Source: Annona cherimola (taxonomy: Eukaryota; Streptophyta; Magnoliopsida; Magnoliales; Annonaceae). From it: a stretch of DNA of 64,000 nucleotides. Below, in pieces: positions 12,780 through 26,800 of this stretch. Within the stretch, counting starts at the first letter, position 1. Each line of letters starts with the position of its first letter. Under the pieces are notes generated by a model, which saw nothing but the letters and a program-made list of their open reading frames with translations, had not been told where the DNA came from and ran no database searches. The stretch is from NCBI GenBank assembly GCA_030490835.1, contig CM059975.1, forward strand, positions 58,085,174 through 58,149,173, given 5' to 3'. Made by a program: the position numbers and the translations under genes.

Positions 12780-13130
12780 TTCATTGTATAATTTTTATCT
12801 CATCAATATGAAAATACTTTGAAAAATGTCTTAAAAATGTTTATACGAATGTTTCTAAAAAAAGGTTTAAGGATGACCAACTCGACAAGTTAACCATATA
12901 AAATGAATTAATTTTTGTTTGCTAAAATAGTATTCAAAGAGTAGGCAAGCTCTTATTTATGTAATAATGACAAAGATGATATGTGGACAAATATATGATA
13001 GCAGGATGTATAAAGGGGATGTATAAAAAAAAATGATGCAATTGCATATCCTTTGTGTATAAAGAGCCCCGGAAGAAAAATAAAGAAAATGTTACTGAGA
13101 AAAGCTTTCTCTTCTTGAAAATTGAAAAGC
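12780..13130. other. AT-rich sequence between the chimera and B1's right block
   Basis: No gene. A GGGGCCGCGG patch near 12769 marks the end of the GC-rich block. The stretch 12790-12880 weakly resembles the TTTAAGGATGACCA part of the B LTRs, so the block's right edge could be near 12780 rather than 13130. Confidence 0.4.
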
Positions 13131-14828
13131 TTTGAAATTTCTTTATCATAATGATTTTAAGACTTATTACAAACAACACTTATGAAAAGATTGTTTTCTC
13201 AAACATTACAAATGCTTATCAAAATATTTTACTTAAATATTTCTAAAATTATTTAAGGATGGTTATCCTAAAACTAAATTTCAAATGATGTTTATAAAAA
13301 TACGTTAAAGTGGATGGGCCCACTTTTCAAGTTGCTAAAAAGACACGGATTGCGGTCTGTGATGGTTCATGAAATCATGCTAACTTATGGATATATATGA
13401 TGATGTATGGTGCACCAGAATAATGAATAGGTCGATTATAGAGATGGTCGCAGATGGACCGGGGCCCACTCTACATATGACCAAGTCCCTAAGGAATGTA
13501 GGAGGCCAGCGGCGCCCTCCATAAGATGAGAGTAGGTTCAAGGAATGGCCGCCTAGCTAGCGTGTTGTTATATGATGAATTCTCTTCCAAAAGGTATAAT
13601 GATCACTTGATAAGTGTCACTACTGGATGAGGAGAAATGCATTTGCATATGTTCTGCTTTTGAAAAACCCGGAATTGAGATGTGAAATTATTTATGCAAA
13701 AAGATTATCCTAAATTAGGGTTATATTTATACGAAAAATTACCTTAAAAACAAAGTGTTTTACATGAAAAGTGTAAATATCAAGGTTGAGATGAAATGAT
13801 TTTTATGCAAATGCATTCATAAAAAAAGATTACATGCATATGCCTTGTTTGTTTTAAACAAGCCCCAAAATGGGGTTATGAAAAATGATTTACAAGAAAA
13901 ATATTTTAGGACATAAAAAATGTCCATTATCAAAAAGGGTTTATGCGGAAAATGTTTTTTAGGTTATAAAAATGTCCATTGGAAAAATGGGTTTATGTGA
14001 AAAATGTCTTGGGACATAAAAACGTCCATTTAAGAACAAAGGGAATTACCTAGAAGGGTTTATATACAAATCTATCGCCTTGAAAAAGCCAGACGTGACA
14101 TATAAAAGGTTTATATGAAAAGATGTTTATGAAAAAATTTTACAGGAAAATGCTTGCTTGAAGATAAAATGTTTGCTTACTGAGTTATCACTAACGATTT
14201 GTTTTCTCAAACCTTAAATAGGTACAGGGAAGCTCAAGAGGTAAAGAACCTGAACATTTGAGAAAAGGTATGGGATGGTATTCATGTGTGTGCTAAAATG
14301 ATTAGTTACGATGTATTGAATGATATGTTTTGAATTTTTAAAGAATGTTAAGGTATGTGAACTTACTGATAGTTCTAAATGCTATGTGAATTGATGGTTG
14401 AATGCGTGTATACAAGTATGTATGTCAAATACTTAATGATAATGTATTTTATATGATTATGGCATAGCTAGGTTAATAAAACCAATTATGTAAAGGAGCA
14501 AGATGAAATTTATGAATAATATGTGTAGTTGATGACAAATGCCAGAATGTGAGACTATGAATAGATATAAGAATAAACAGGGAACCAAGTGACATTTTAA
14601 AATGCTAAGTGTGACAAATTACAAGTGTGTCGTTGCTTATAAGATGAATGGAGCGAAATGTAAAGAAATGAAATGATGAAGGGAAAAGGAATGAAACGAA
14701 AAAAAAATTGGACGAGTTCCAATTTAAGAACCCGCCGCGTGATCAAGATAACAATCCTAACTCACATTTACCAATCAATAATGATCTTGGAGTAAGGATT
14801 TGCGATGCCTCGGGTTGGGGGAACCACA

Positions 14829-15330
14829 CTCTTGCTCTTGTCTTCTTACTCTCGTCCTTGGATCTCCACTGTTTATGTCACCTAGAATCCTTTGATGTCC
14901 TCTCTGAGTGTCCAAGCTTCCTATCATCCTTTCCATCTAGGCTTGCAAAAAAATATTAAAAATTCTGCATCATAACTCTCATCATCCCCATCATAGCCTC
15001 CATACCTACTGTGTCCCAGAAGTCATCTTTGGTCCAATATTAATCCCTCCACCACTAGCCCCCACTCCAACTTGCCTGTGCATTCCTTGGTAATTCCCAC
15101 AAGGAATCTCCAAATACTCATCATCATTTGTATTCTCCTCATCTTCTTATTAGGACCTCTTCTATGCAACTTGCTCTTCCTCTTCTTAGACTTGCTCTTG
15201 CTGTTGACCTCCGATAGCAAGTGGTATAACATGAGATGGGACCATCACTTCACATAGTCCGCCCTCTACCATATTACCTCTGTCCTTATTAAGCTTTTTC
15301 CTGGATGCCATCTTTTGTACAACCTAACAC
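14829..15330 (-). pseudogene. Unrecognised degenerate coding fragment
   Basis: On the - strand a possible start at 15313 gives MASRKKLNKDRGNMVEGG, followed by a Glu/Lys-rich, stop-containing stretch in shifting frames down to about 14950. Base composition is higher in C on the + strand than in the neighbours. It could be the N-terminus of a retroelement gag or of a captured gene. I do not recognise it. B1 ends just left of it. Confidence 0.3.
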
Positions 15331-17397
15331 GCTAAGATTCTAATCACGAATGCGTACACTATAATTCCCTAGGTGCCAAATTTATATACAATATACGCAA
15401 TACTAACATCATTAATTACTACTGGTGTATTCACATATTACCTCATTGTAAATGAAGGGTTATAATAAAATATCTTGTCCTCACAGCTTGTTTATTAAAG
15501 ATAGTTTGTACTAATTTGATATCTTGCGACTTTAATTGCTTGCTTGGAATAAGGGTTTATACTTCAGCATGATTACATATATTAGGTGAAGGAACCGAAA
15601 AGTGAAAATCTAATATAAGATAATCAAGCTATTGAACTTAGGAGTCTTGACCATGAAAATAAGCTTGACACCTTTGAGGAATTTTATGAATTACTATAGA
15701 ACTTAATGGGTTCATCAATAAAATTCCATAAACATAGGTGGTTATTAAAGTTGAAATACATCTCATGCCTTAGAAGAAAATGTAAAATTACATAAGGGTT
15801 TGTTCTTCTTTATATGTTATCCGGATTAAACAAGATTAAACAAGTAAGATATTCATTGCGGAGATGTTACATGTCAAACCCTACATCCTAAGATCTCTTA
15901 CATCCCTGATTTCAAATTTTGTATTGAGTATTTCATTTTAGTAGAATTTTTTTTCTTAAATCATTTTCTTAAATTCGTTCACATAGTTCATTTGTTTAAA
16001 AGTACCTAAATCATTGAAGTCTTGAGTTTCCCAATTCCTAGTGGAATTGATATTTAATATACTACAAGCCATGACTCATGTACTCGCGAATAACTCAGTA
16101 AGTATTTTAACACCGTTGTCAAGAAATTTGGTGCAAACAAAAGACTTTTAGTGATCTAGTTACTATTAAAAATTTCCTTTTTCAACTTTCTTTAGGCTTG
16201 CTTTATTTGCCTAAACCTAATGCCTCAGACATGGGGTCTTATGAGAATTTTGTTACTCCAAGAATTGAATTATGCTAAATTGAAAAATTTCATCCTTAAA
16301 TTTTTTATAAATAAACTATGTTCATACATACATGTTGTTGTCTTTTGTCCAAACATTCAATAGATTTTAAGATTATCCAAAATATTACAACTCCTTCCCT
16401 CAATACAAACTGTTTATAACAACCAATAAATTAAATAATAGAGATAGATTTATTCTTAGGTTATACTTGGGGCCTGCATCACTAAAATTTAAATTTCTAC
16501 AACAACATGAGCATATTACTCAGTAAGTAGGTGTATAAAAAAAAATGGCAAAGCATTAAATAAATTTGCATATACATTAATGCATGACATGAATCATAAT
16601 CATCCTATTTAATTCCAAAGGGTATTTGAGACACTAACACTACTTGTAGGACCTCATGAGTATTTACTCGATTTTGTCATGCATCACATTCACATCTATG
16701 TTATGATTATTAAGAAGAAATACGCATGTCATCATAAAGTACGTTTAAAATTTTCATTTCAAAGTGCACAGTTTAATCAAATATCATACATTCATCAACA
16801 TTCATAAGAATTCATAACATTATTAAAAACATTTTAAAAAATGTGAAAACATTACCTATTTACCTTTCATAATGATTATCTATAGAACTTTCCTTCTATA
16901 ATTCTTTTCCTTTTCCTCCTTACTATTTGAGTAGGAACATTAGTTCCTAGGTTAGGATTGTATTGTACATTATTTGTTAAAATTTCTAAGAGTTAGTTGC
17001 CCAATTTGTTACTTAAAAATATTATCGAAAACCCTATCTCCTTAAAAATAACTATTTTATTTTTAATACCTTTTTAAATATTTATTATATAACCTTTTTA
17101 TCACAATCATTTATTTATATTTTTAATAAAATTGATGAAAGTTGTCTTAATAATTTACTTGAATAATAATAAAAACATATAATAAATAAATGTCTTAAAA
17201 AGTAGCAAAATGTATTATGTTAATAGCCAATTCTTTTACCATTTAGGTGAAGGTACACTTGTGTAATAATTTGATTTGAATATATATATATATATATCTA
17301 TATGAAATAAAAAGATGTTTGGTAAGAAAATTTGGTCATCCTAGTTTGATCCTAGAACATCGACTTGGTAGCACAAATTCACGACCATGTTGCCACA
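15331..17397. other. AT-rich degenerate repeat, Athila-like leader remnant
   Basis: No coding sequence. Around 16105 the string ACACCGTTGTCAAGAAATTT resembles the degenerate primer-site/leader of the Athila element at 24718 (GGCACTGTTGTCAAGAAG), suggesting an older Athila LTR-leader junction here. A (TA)n run lies at 17281-17297. Confidence 0.4.
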
Positions 17398-18276
17398 TGA
17401 TAACTCTATGAAAATAGAGTTATCAATCGCTAGTTTGTGTCCATTTTGAATGTTAGATTGCTAGTAACATGTAAATTTTCATAGGTTTTGCATTAGTTTG
17501 TATCATTTACATACTTTTCACATTTCCTTTAGCTTTCATGCAAGTCTAGTTTAATTTGTTTGCAATTCAGCTCATTTTAGTTTATTTTAATTCATTAGTT
17601 TATATTAAAATGCATTTACTTATTTTTGCTTTGTTTTTATAGGAAAAGGATGGTAACTTGCTTATTAATTCAATGCAAAAATAGGCAGATTGGGAAGAGA
17701 AGTTTTAATCATAGTTAAAGATCAAGTTTTTGAGTCAGCAAAGCTAGGGCCACGGCCCAAACTTCTAGCACCCCAACCCTAGCTCCATCGCCTTTGAAAG
17801 AAAAGTCACCAACTAGAGTAAACAAGGTTGGCACCGCAGCACCAAACCCCACATGTGAGAAGCCTTATTCAAGTACACAGATGAACACATCTTTCAAGGT
17901 TTGAATAATATAACTTAGGGTGCAGAAGTGGAGCTCTTTGAGGAAGAAGAGAAAGGAACTCAATGTAAGAGCGTAGATTACGAAGGAGATTAAGCTGTTG
18001 GTGAAAATCATTGTGTTTTGTCTTCTCCTTAGATAGAAATATGCCAATTAACCCTATGTGATCCAGCTTAGATTATACGCAAATCAACTTTGCTTTATTC
18101 ATTTGCATAGAAACATATTAACAAGTAGAAGTAAAGTTTAGTTTGTATGTGTTGGAAGGCACGTATGAATATTAATAAAGCTAGGTTAGTAAATCTCCAC
18201 ATAATCAATTAAAAGAAACCAATTTAGCATATTCTTGAGTCAAGGGATTTACAATTCTCATCTATCTATTCATCTC

Positions 18277-21200
18277 TGTAGCACCCCACCGGCCACTGCC
18301 TCAGACCAGCGGTCGCTTCAGCAGAGATCCAATAGCATCTCTCTAGGATTTTCCATAAATTCGAAAGCAAAGGACTACATATATTTAAAAACCTACCTGT
18401 GGCAACCCTAGATATCCACAACTAATTCATCATTTAGACATATGGCAAAAAATTGATTAAACTACAATCATTTTCATCATTTACATCTCTGCAGTAGCAA
18501 AATGCACATTTACAATTCCCAAATATATTAATAAGACTTCAACATGCAATACGTCGATGACTCACAATCCTAATTTACAAATACATCTCACAACTAATCA
18601 TATGGTATATATCATATCTCACATATACATGAGCCTCAAATAATTATAACCCAAAGATAAAATGACTTATACCTGGAACATTCTATATCAACTTGAGAAC
18701 ATAGCTTATAGCTAAGTGCCCACAGTATTAGTCCTGCTAAAAATGTCAAAACTAAACATGTGAGTTGGGCAAACTCAGTAAGTTGGTGCAATCAGCAAAA
18801 ACAATGACAAATTCATGCCAAATTCATTATATTTCATGCCACCACATGCAATGCAAGTACCAGGCTCTCACTAGCCTTAGACAAGCATGTTATGTCATAA
18901 ATACACATATGAAACAAATCAACCTCAAGTCCATCAAGGGTCATGAACAACCATATCCTCATGTCAATAAATGGACATGAACAAACTTATGTAAATCATG
19001 CATATGCATCATTCTCATGTTAAAATCATACCTCATGCTCATTTCTAACCATACACTATCAGTTTATCAAAACCATACACAAACACATAGTCAATAATAC
19101 CAACCTATTTTCAAAGGGCTTTGCCCCAATTCATCAAATCAACATGCTACATGAAAAGACTCATACTAAACCATCCCACAATCCATCAAAATACACAACC
19201 TATGTCAATTCATCTCAAATTTTAACATACATCCAACCATATCTTTAAGCACAAAGTTTAAGTCCCATTTCAATTCATACAACCCATATTTATCATGTCT
19301 ATCACAAGTTTCATTTCAAATAATTTAACATCATATATACCCCAAGCATTTGCAACATATTATTCACATCACAAAGGTATTACACACCCATTCATACATC
19401 ATTTTCTTATCTTTAGTCTCACTTAGGCATTTCATTGAACACATCATAGACATTATATGAAAATCAAGCCCAACTCACTCAAAATCTATGAGATTCTGTC
19501 CATCATATCATAATATCATACAAAATCATTTCTAAACACTTCAATTTCGTTATTTACATGCATTTATATCAAAACCTCCAATTTCTAACCTCCCTAAAAT
19601 CTCTACACTACCCTGGTATCTTAAAAATTCATCCAAATAATAAAAACAAACACGCTGCCTACAGACAATCACAAAAATGTCATAATTATAACCCAAATCC
19701 ATAATTTGATTCAAAACAAAATAACCTACTTACCTCAAATTCAATTTTATCTAAAAATATCCAAGATCTACTAATTTTCAAGCTTTTTCCTTGATTCAAG
19801 AAGCTTCTTTGATGTAAAAATGACGTGAATACAAGAACTTTTGAGTGATTTTTCATGGGTTTAGAGAGCCAAGATCTTGAGGAGTAAGAAGGGTAGAAAA
19901 TGGCATGGACAATGGAGTGGGTTCAAACCCTCCTTGCTTAAAACAACATCTCATATGGTTTTGCCTATGTGATTTTGGAAATCACACGGTTTGACTTGTG
20001 TGGGCCCATAAACAACCCAATTTCAAGTATCTTGCACTATTTTGCTCATAAATTCCTCTTGAAAACTCTGATTGAGATGATTCTTTTTTATTTGAATTTC
20101 TAATTTCAAGTACTATTTCTCTACAAAATTTCAGCTCAAAATTCCGTTATCACAAAATTTGGCATATATTTTACTACACAGCTTTACCAATGACTTTTCC
20201 TCATTTACAAAAGTGATCATAACATGTCAAAATATTTTCAATACCAAACCAATCATTCACATGTCTTTTGTCATTATAATATCACATCTATATCATTTAT
20301 TTGCTTAAAACATGTGGTGCCCCAACCCGAGGCGCTGGAGCCTTACTTCGAAATCATTTATTGATTGGTAAATGTGAGGAGGATTGTTGCCCTAATAACG
20401 GGGTGAGTATTTTTTCTTTTTCGATTTTCATCATAAACATACATTGATGATTCATTCCATAAAATTTTTACATCATGGCAATATGTTCATTTATATCCTA
20501 AGATTTGTCCATCTTTGTTATCAATATGCTTTGATATTTTACTCCCATCAATTAATCCCAATATATCCTTTCAATCATACCCAATAAAATTTCACATCAT
20601 TCTTATCAAACCATATTCATACATACAAACAACCATTCAATCCTTTCATAGCATAGTCATTCCAAATCACACATATCTCATCAAAGATATTTATTAACAC
20701 ATTAGGTAATTGGACCCACAAAATCACTTTCAAAGGATTTAACCATTCATATAGATACATATAAAGGAATACAAGAACTATATTTCTTCAGTTAAACTTG
20801 TTCATTTCCTTTGGAATCTTCTTGTACCTGTCTTGGGTTTGGAAAACAAAACATAAGTACTAACTTAATAAGCAAGCTACATCATTTTCAGGCAACCATT
20901 TTTTATATAAACATTTTCAAATAGTCAAATTCATATCGAACATAGGTATTCCATAAATAATATCAATGCATTATTATCAACATGATATGAACATCATAGT
21001 GATGGTGCGCTAGCCAGCCTACCATCGCATCATCCTGCTCCTATTTCAGGGAGGGCACTACCGACCATTGGCTTATATCATCGACTTGGCCCTCTTATAC
21101 CTTTAAAGTGGACCTAGTTCCTTGTGTACCATGATCATAAACATGCTAGCATGCTTTTCAAGGATAGATAATTTGAACCATAATTTCCAACACAATTTTT

Positions 21201-24200
21201 ATAAGCAGATATTCAAGTCAATTTGCAAGAATTATAGGAGTGACTATCCTTAAATAATTTCAAAAGTATTTAAATAAAACAAGTTGCAATTTATTGTCAA
21301 CAATTAAGAAAGAAACTTTTCAAAGGTTTTGCTTGTTTACCTATGATAGCTTCAATTCTTTTCTTTCACCTTCTCTTTGCCTTTTCCTAGATAAATAAAA
21401 ATGATATTTTATCCATATTCATAAGATTACAAATGCTTGCATGCCTTAGGGTTTTTCAACCCAAATGAGTTTACATCAGGCTAACTTAAACCATTCTTTT
21501 CTTCAAGTTTGGTACCATCTTTTCCAATTCACATATTGGTGTAACTTATGATTCCAATTGTAACAATTCTTTTCATTTTAATACCCTTATTTAGGGTAAA
21601 TTTTTAAGTTCATTTATAACAATTAAGTTTAAGTCAATATATTAGAATTTAACACTTCCCTTTTATCATTCAACACCCATACTTTGCATGTCATCTTGGG
21701 TATTCATTCAAAACATTTTTTTAAAAGTTAGGGCTACTAATTTCAACCTTAAATTTTTTGAAATTTTATAATTTTCCTTAAAACAGCCCTATACTTTCTC
21801 ATTTTACTATATTTCTCTTTTATTTTTGCACTTTAGCTAAGTATACATGCAATACTATAATCAACCATTACCTTTATCATCAATACTCTTTATTTGCACC
21901 CTTTAGTTACACATATATCATAGATGATTAAGTTGGCTTTAAACCGAATTTTCCTCTCAAATTTTTCTTAGTTTAGACATACATTTATAGATTAATTAGG
22001 GTATTACCAAGCAATTGAAGTTCCTTAACTAATTTGTTTAAAACAGAATTTTTTTCACCTACCATTGGACGTCTCATCAACACATGTGTATAAAAAAAAA
22101 TTTTATTTTCACCCTAACAGTTTGGACATCTCTTAATCATTCTATAGGTGATGTATTTCACACTTATAGTTACCCACATCCATTCTTGTTTAAATCAAGC
22201 ATCATTTCCACCTAAAATGGATGAAAATTTACCAAGTTACCAATCTATAATTCCACCCAACTATGGATCATTATGTAAGCTTGGAATTACATCAATTAAA
22301 CACAAAAACAACTCAACTAATCAATACATAATAAGTGTCCAAAAAAGATATATATTTCTGGAATTAAATTAAATTTCAGCATGGTTACCTTATTCAAAGC
22401 AGCCCTAAATTATTCATATCTCTTCCTTAATACTTAAATTGGAACTTCCTACTCATTTGACATTTATTAAACATATTATGGGTTGTGTAAACCATCCATT
22501 TAATATTCATAAATGAATCAAATTTATGAGACATTACTTGAGTAAAGAAACCTTTTTAATTATAAAAATGAAATGTATGTATAGCACCTACTTGTGATGT
22601 TGTTGCTGCCTTCTCCTTGCCCTAGCTGAATTTTCTTCTTCTTCTTCTTCTTCTTTTTTCTTTCTTTCTTCCTCCTTGGTTGGACGCTCTTGCTGGAATT
22701 TTTCCTAAGTGTTGCTGTCCACAACTAAACGTCCAATGTTACCCCCTTTTTCCCCTTTTATACCGTTGTATTTTTAATCCCTAATTTCCACCTCATTTTA
22801 TACTTAAAATTAGCAATGTTTATCTCTACATGTGCTATCACATTTTCACCCCGTTGCCCTTCTCCATTTTTTTCAACATGAAAAGCTACCCAATCTCACC
22901 CCCATTTAACGTCCATTAATGCAGCAATATTTTCATGTATTTTGTTGCATTTTTATTTATTGAAAAATTGCCCAAAAATACCTCCTTAAGACACCTCACA
23001 TTGAGTCATTAATTGCATTAACTTTTCATTAATTATAAGCCATTTTTTAAAAGTAAAAGTCAATGGTTTTTAACCATAAGTGGTTTAGCATCTTCCCATG
23101 AGATTTAACTTAATCAAATCCATCCATATTGTAAAATACCTTATTTTAAGCATTCATAAAAAATTTCACTTCGAAACGATCATCTTAGATCATGATATAA
23201 GCATTTGAAAATATTTCACGAAATTTAATTATTATCACCATATTTTAATATTATTATCATAATCTAAACCATTCATTAGGTAGGACACATCAACATGTGT
23301 TTCCCCTCCAAATTTCATGTCAATCTGCCTTATACGCTTCAAGTTAGGAATTTATCAAGCAATAACCTAACTTATCCAATAATTATTAATAAAATGACAT
23401 GGATAATGGGATTTAATAAACATGCAACTCATCATTTCCTACACCATATTTTTCTTTTTGTGCACATTAATCCAAATTGAGCAAGGGTGATTAACTTAAT
23501 CACCTTGCTTAGTCATTTGCCTTAATCTCATCAATCCAACTCAAAGCATATAATTAATAATTATAAAATTCCTAATTTACATTCATTGGTCTCAAAAAGT
23601 CCTAGGTATCACAAAACATGTCTTATATAAAATTTAATCTGTCAACTCAAATCGCTAGCCGTTTTACCTTTACAGCGGGCCTCATTGGACCAAATCACAC
23701 ATACCACATCTAATGCCTTCAAAATCACTTTTCACACATCACACATATATCTATCATCTCATCTATGCTAGAAATCATCATGTTCTATGTCATTTCCAAA
23801 ATTTCAGCCACTAAGTTCATTACTTACCGAATTTTCACTATTAACCTCAAATGACTCTCTTTTCATAATTATTATACCAAATTCATTTCCAAACTTCATA
23901 AGCACACTTAAATTTTGATTATAATAATTTTCATGCAAATTATGGCTCTTGTCAACGATCCTTGATCATTTTTTTCTATTTTAGCTCTTTTAGGCTTAAT
24001 TACACAATTAGGATCATTTCCTTCATTTTATCAAATCTCTTATTCAAATTTCACCCATAACCTACATATCCATTCCAAACACATTAGGCATCTCACCCAT
24101 GCCTAAACATATTTTAAAATGAATCAACTCCAAATAACGCACTTATCTAATTCAAAGTCCAAGCACGAGGGTTAAATATCAAATATTTATCTTTCGATCA

Positions 24201-24451
24201 AAATAAGGATTTCCACATATCCAAAATCAACTAACAAACATGTGTATATCCATCCTAAGCATCTATCAAGATATTTTTCAAAATTCACCCATCCATTTCT
24301 AAATAACTAGAATTGCACATTTAGCACAACTAGTGTAATCTTCACTTATTCAACCCTTGATTAATTAAAATCTTACTATTATCTGACTTCTAAGGCTATA
24401 TTATATACGTCATCATCCATTTACATAGTTGTTAATATGTGAGGCATTACA
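18277..24451 (-). mobile_element. Solo LTR H, carrying nested solo LTR B2
   Basis: The + strand ends are TGTAGCACCCCACCGG and GAGGCATTACA. The 5-bp target duplication ATCTC is perfect (18272-18276 and 24452-24456). With B2 and its duplication removed, H is about 2.9 kb. No retroelement coding motifs are present, consistent with a solo LTR. Orientation is inferred from the resemblance of its reverse complement (starting TGTAATGCC) to the LTR starts of gypsy elements. Confidence 0.85.
20313..23613 (-). mobile_element. Solo LTR B2 (family B) inside H
   Basis: The left end is TGTGGTGCCCCAACCCGAGG and the right end GGTATCACA. The target duplication AAACA is perfect (20308-20312 and 23614-23618). 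Reverse-complemented, it aligns with B1 and C, sharing the GCCTCGGGTTGGGGCACC terminus, the paired GGACGTCCA-type motifs and the AGGCAAAG block. It is 3301 bp with no coding domain. A CTT/TTC microsatellite lies at 22637-22680. Confidence 0.92.
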
Positions 24452-24717
24452 ATCTCTTTAATAATATCGATTAGTTACACTCTTATACTAGCTGTAGTAG
24501 CTAATCTTAGTTGTTGAAAGTTTAAACTATTCAATTGATAAAAATTCCATTCAATTTGATAATTTGTAAAGGGAAATTGGAATTTTTGGTTGTACTTCAT
24601 TATCTCTTTGTCGTCGTCGGATTGACACGTTATTCATCCTGTATTACTTGGTCGGCATATATACTTTCATTTAAAGTGAGCAATTTTATTAGACATATAT
24701 GCAACTTATCAAGTTTT

Positions 24718-24735
24718 TGGCACTGTTGTCAAGAA
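24718..24735 (+). promoter_or_regulatory. Degenerate primer-binding site of Athila element G1
   Basis: TGGCACTGTTGTCAAGAA follows the LTR. It corresponds, with several substitutions, to the TGGCGCCGTTGCC-type site of Athila/Tat elements that pairs with the tRNA-Asp 3' end. The substitutions fit an old, inactive element. Confidence 0.6.
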
Positions 24736-26800
24736 GCGGCAAGGCTAAAAGTAGTACCCAACTATCTTGATTGTCTTCTTCAAATTGTAAATATTCAATT
24801 TTATAATTTTATTTTTTTATATTATTGTACTTTATTTTGTTCTCTCCTAGATTATGTTACCCTTGCATGTGACAGGAATGTAAGAACAAGGTTAATTTAC
24901 TTCCAAGGGCTTATTTGAGAAGTCGACATAAGAGTAGAGAGGCTTAAGCATGTACAATTCAAATGGAACACGGAGAAGCTAATCAAGGCACTAATAACAA
25001 TTAGAATTAATAGGTCGTGTATCCTCAAGCACTGTAGCAAGATGAGTTGGAACAGCTTATACGAGTACCTCATTGCTACAGGACAAATTGCCATGCATAC
25101 AAGCATTCAGCCTCCTCCTATCACATAAATAGTTTTGAGATCAAACCCATGGTATTCCAAATGCTTCAATCGATTGAGTAGTTCAGTGGTTTACCTTCTA
25201 AAGTTCCTCATTACCATCTTCGTACTTTTCTGCAAATAATGAATACTTTCAAGCAAAATGGATGAGGCTATGCAATTGAGGACATATCCATTTTCCTTGT
25301 GAGATCAAGCATTGAAGTGGCTAAATTCATTGCCACCCAACTCTGTTAATACATGGGATAAGTTGGCACAAAAATTCCTTGAAAAATATTTCTTGTCAGC
25401 GAAACTTGTAAAGCTTCGAATGGATATTGTCTCTTTGAAGCAACATGAGAATGAATCTTTATCAAAAGCATGGGATCGATTCAAAGATTTGTAAATGCCC
25501 TCATTATGGAATTTAATCATGGGTGCAGATTCAAATATTTTACAATGCTACTCATCATATGGTGAATTCATCTTCCAATGGTGTGTTATTGAGGAAAATT
25601 TATCGAGAATCTTATGCTCTCTTGGAAAAAATGGTGACAAATGCTTGTCAATTGCCTTCAGTGAGGAGTAGAACAATTGGTATGCTTCATTTAGATGCAA
25701 TCTCTTTAAAAAAATTCAGAATTCATCAATGACTGCTATTGTTAATGCAATTGGGTCATCGTCATCGTCATCGTCAAATTGTACATTATGTGGTGAGTTT
25801 AGCTACAAGAGCATGCAATGTGACTCCAATCTAGAGTCAATCAATTATGTTGGCAACTTCTCTCAGAATTAAAACAATCCTTATTCAAATACATACAATC
25901 TAGGATGGAGAACTCACCTAAATTTTGCTTAAAACAAGTAATCTATATTGCCAGCCATCAGGCCAAGCGATCCACCTAGATTTTCTTAACTTCAGAGGCC
26001 TAATTCTCAATTTCAGCAACCAATGCCTATTTAGCCACCACTGTAGTAAACCATGCATTAACTTCAGCCTTCTTCGCAATAATAAGAAAATAAGATTAAC
26101 TTGGAGAAGTGCGATTGGAGGCACAACTTGGCAAGGAACAAGTGTAGGTTATTACTTTGAGAAGTGGCAAGGAACTACAAGGCAGTTTAGCTCCAAACAA
26201 AAGTATGATGTAACTGCCACATCTCCTCCAATCGCATTACAAGAAGTAGTTGATGAAGAAGAAACTGAAACTATTCAACAAAAGAACTTAAGCATAACAA
26301 AAGAGCCTTCTAAGGTGATCAATAGGTCACCACCATCATTCTCTCAATGATTCGAGAAGCGAAAGAAAGATAATCAATTCGAGAAGCTCTTTGAGGTACT
26401 TAAACAAATCCATATCAACATACCTTTAGTGGAAGCTCTTGGACAAATGCCAAGTTATGCTAAATTTATGAAGGATGTCCTTACCAAGAAGAGGAGATTG
26501 ACGGAGTTCAAGATGATGGCTCTTTCTAAGAAGAGTACTGCAATTGTGCAATGAAAGTTACCGCCAAAGCTAAGATCTAGAGAGCTTCACTGTACCTTGC
26601 ACCATTAAAAAACACTAATTCGGCAAGGCTCTGTGCGATCTTAGAGCGAGTATTAACTTGATGCTAAAGTCAATCTTCAAGAAGCTTGGAATTGGAGAAG
26701 CACAACCCACCACAATCACATTGCAATGGGTGAATCAGTCTATCATATATCCTAAAGGAATCATTAAAGATGTTCTTATCAAAGTTGAAAACTTTATTTC
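24736..26800 (+). pseudogene. Athila-type gag and protease start (G1), interrupted by E
   Basis: Recognisable gag peptides appear in several frames: PMVFQMLQSIE near 25150, HHLRTFLQI-like near 25215, and WLNSLPPNSVNTWDKLAQKF with FLSAKLVKLRMDI at 25318-25435. A degenerate CX2C motif (CTLCGEF, lacking the expected His) lies near 25780, followed by CDSNLESINYVGNFSQN. The gag-protease linker INIPLVEALGQMPSYAKFM is near 26420, and a start of the aspartic protease region (KSIFKKLGIG, YPKGIIKDVLIKV) is at 26665-26785. Many stops and shifts occur. The next coding base after E is at about 38957, where DFIVLDYEED continues the protease region. Confidence 0.8.

Larger units (their letters stand above)
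17398..24711 (+). repeat. Athila-type 5' LTR (J), split by solo LTR H
   Basis: The LTR pieces are 17398-18276 and 24457-24711. The start TGATAACTCTAT is the left arm of a perfect 12-bp inverted repeat (loop GAAA) and resembles the LTR start at 52951. H is inserted with a perfect ATCTC duplication. The right piece runs into a degenerate primer-binding site (24718-24735) and then gag, so this is the 5' LTR of G1. The right edge, TCA at 24709-24711, is inferred from the TG...CA rule. Confidence 0.72.

Noticed and set aside
19000..20300. Possible gene in the H LTR
   Set aside because: Only short frames, AT-rich composition, and the whole stretch is bounded by LTR ends with a target duplication.
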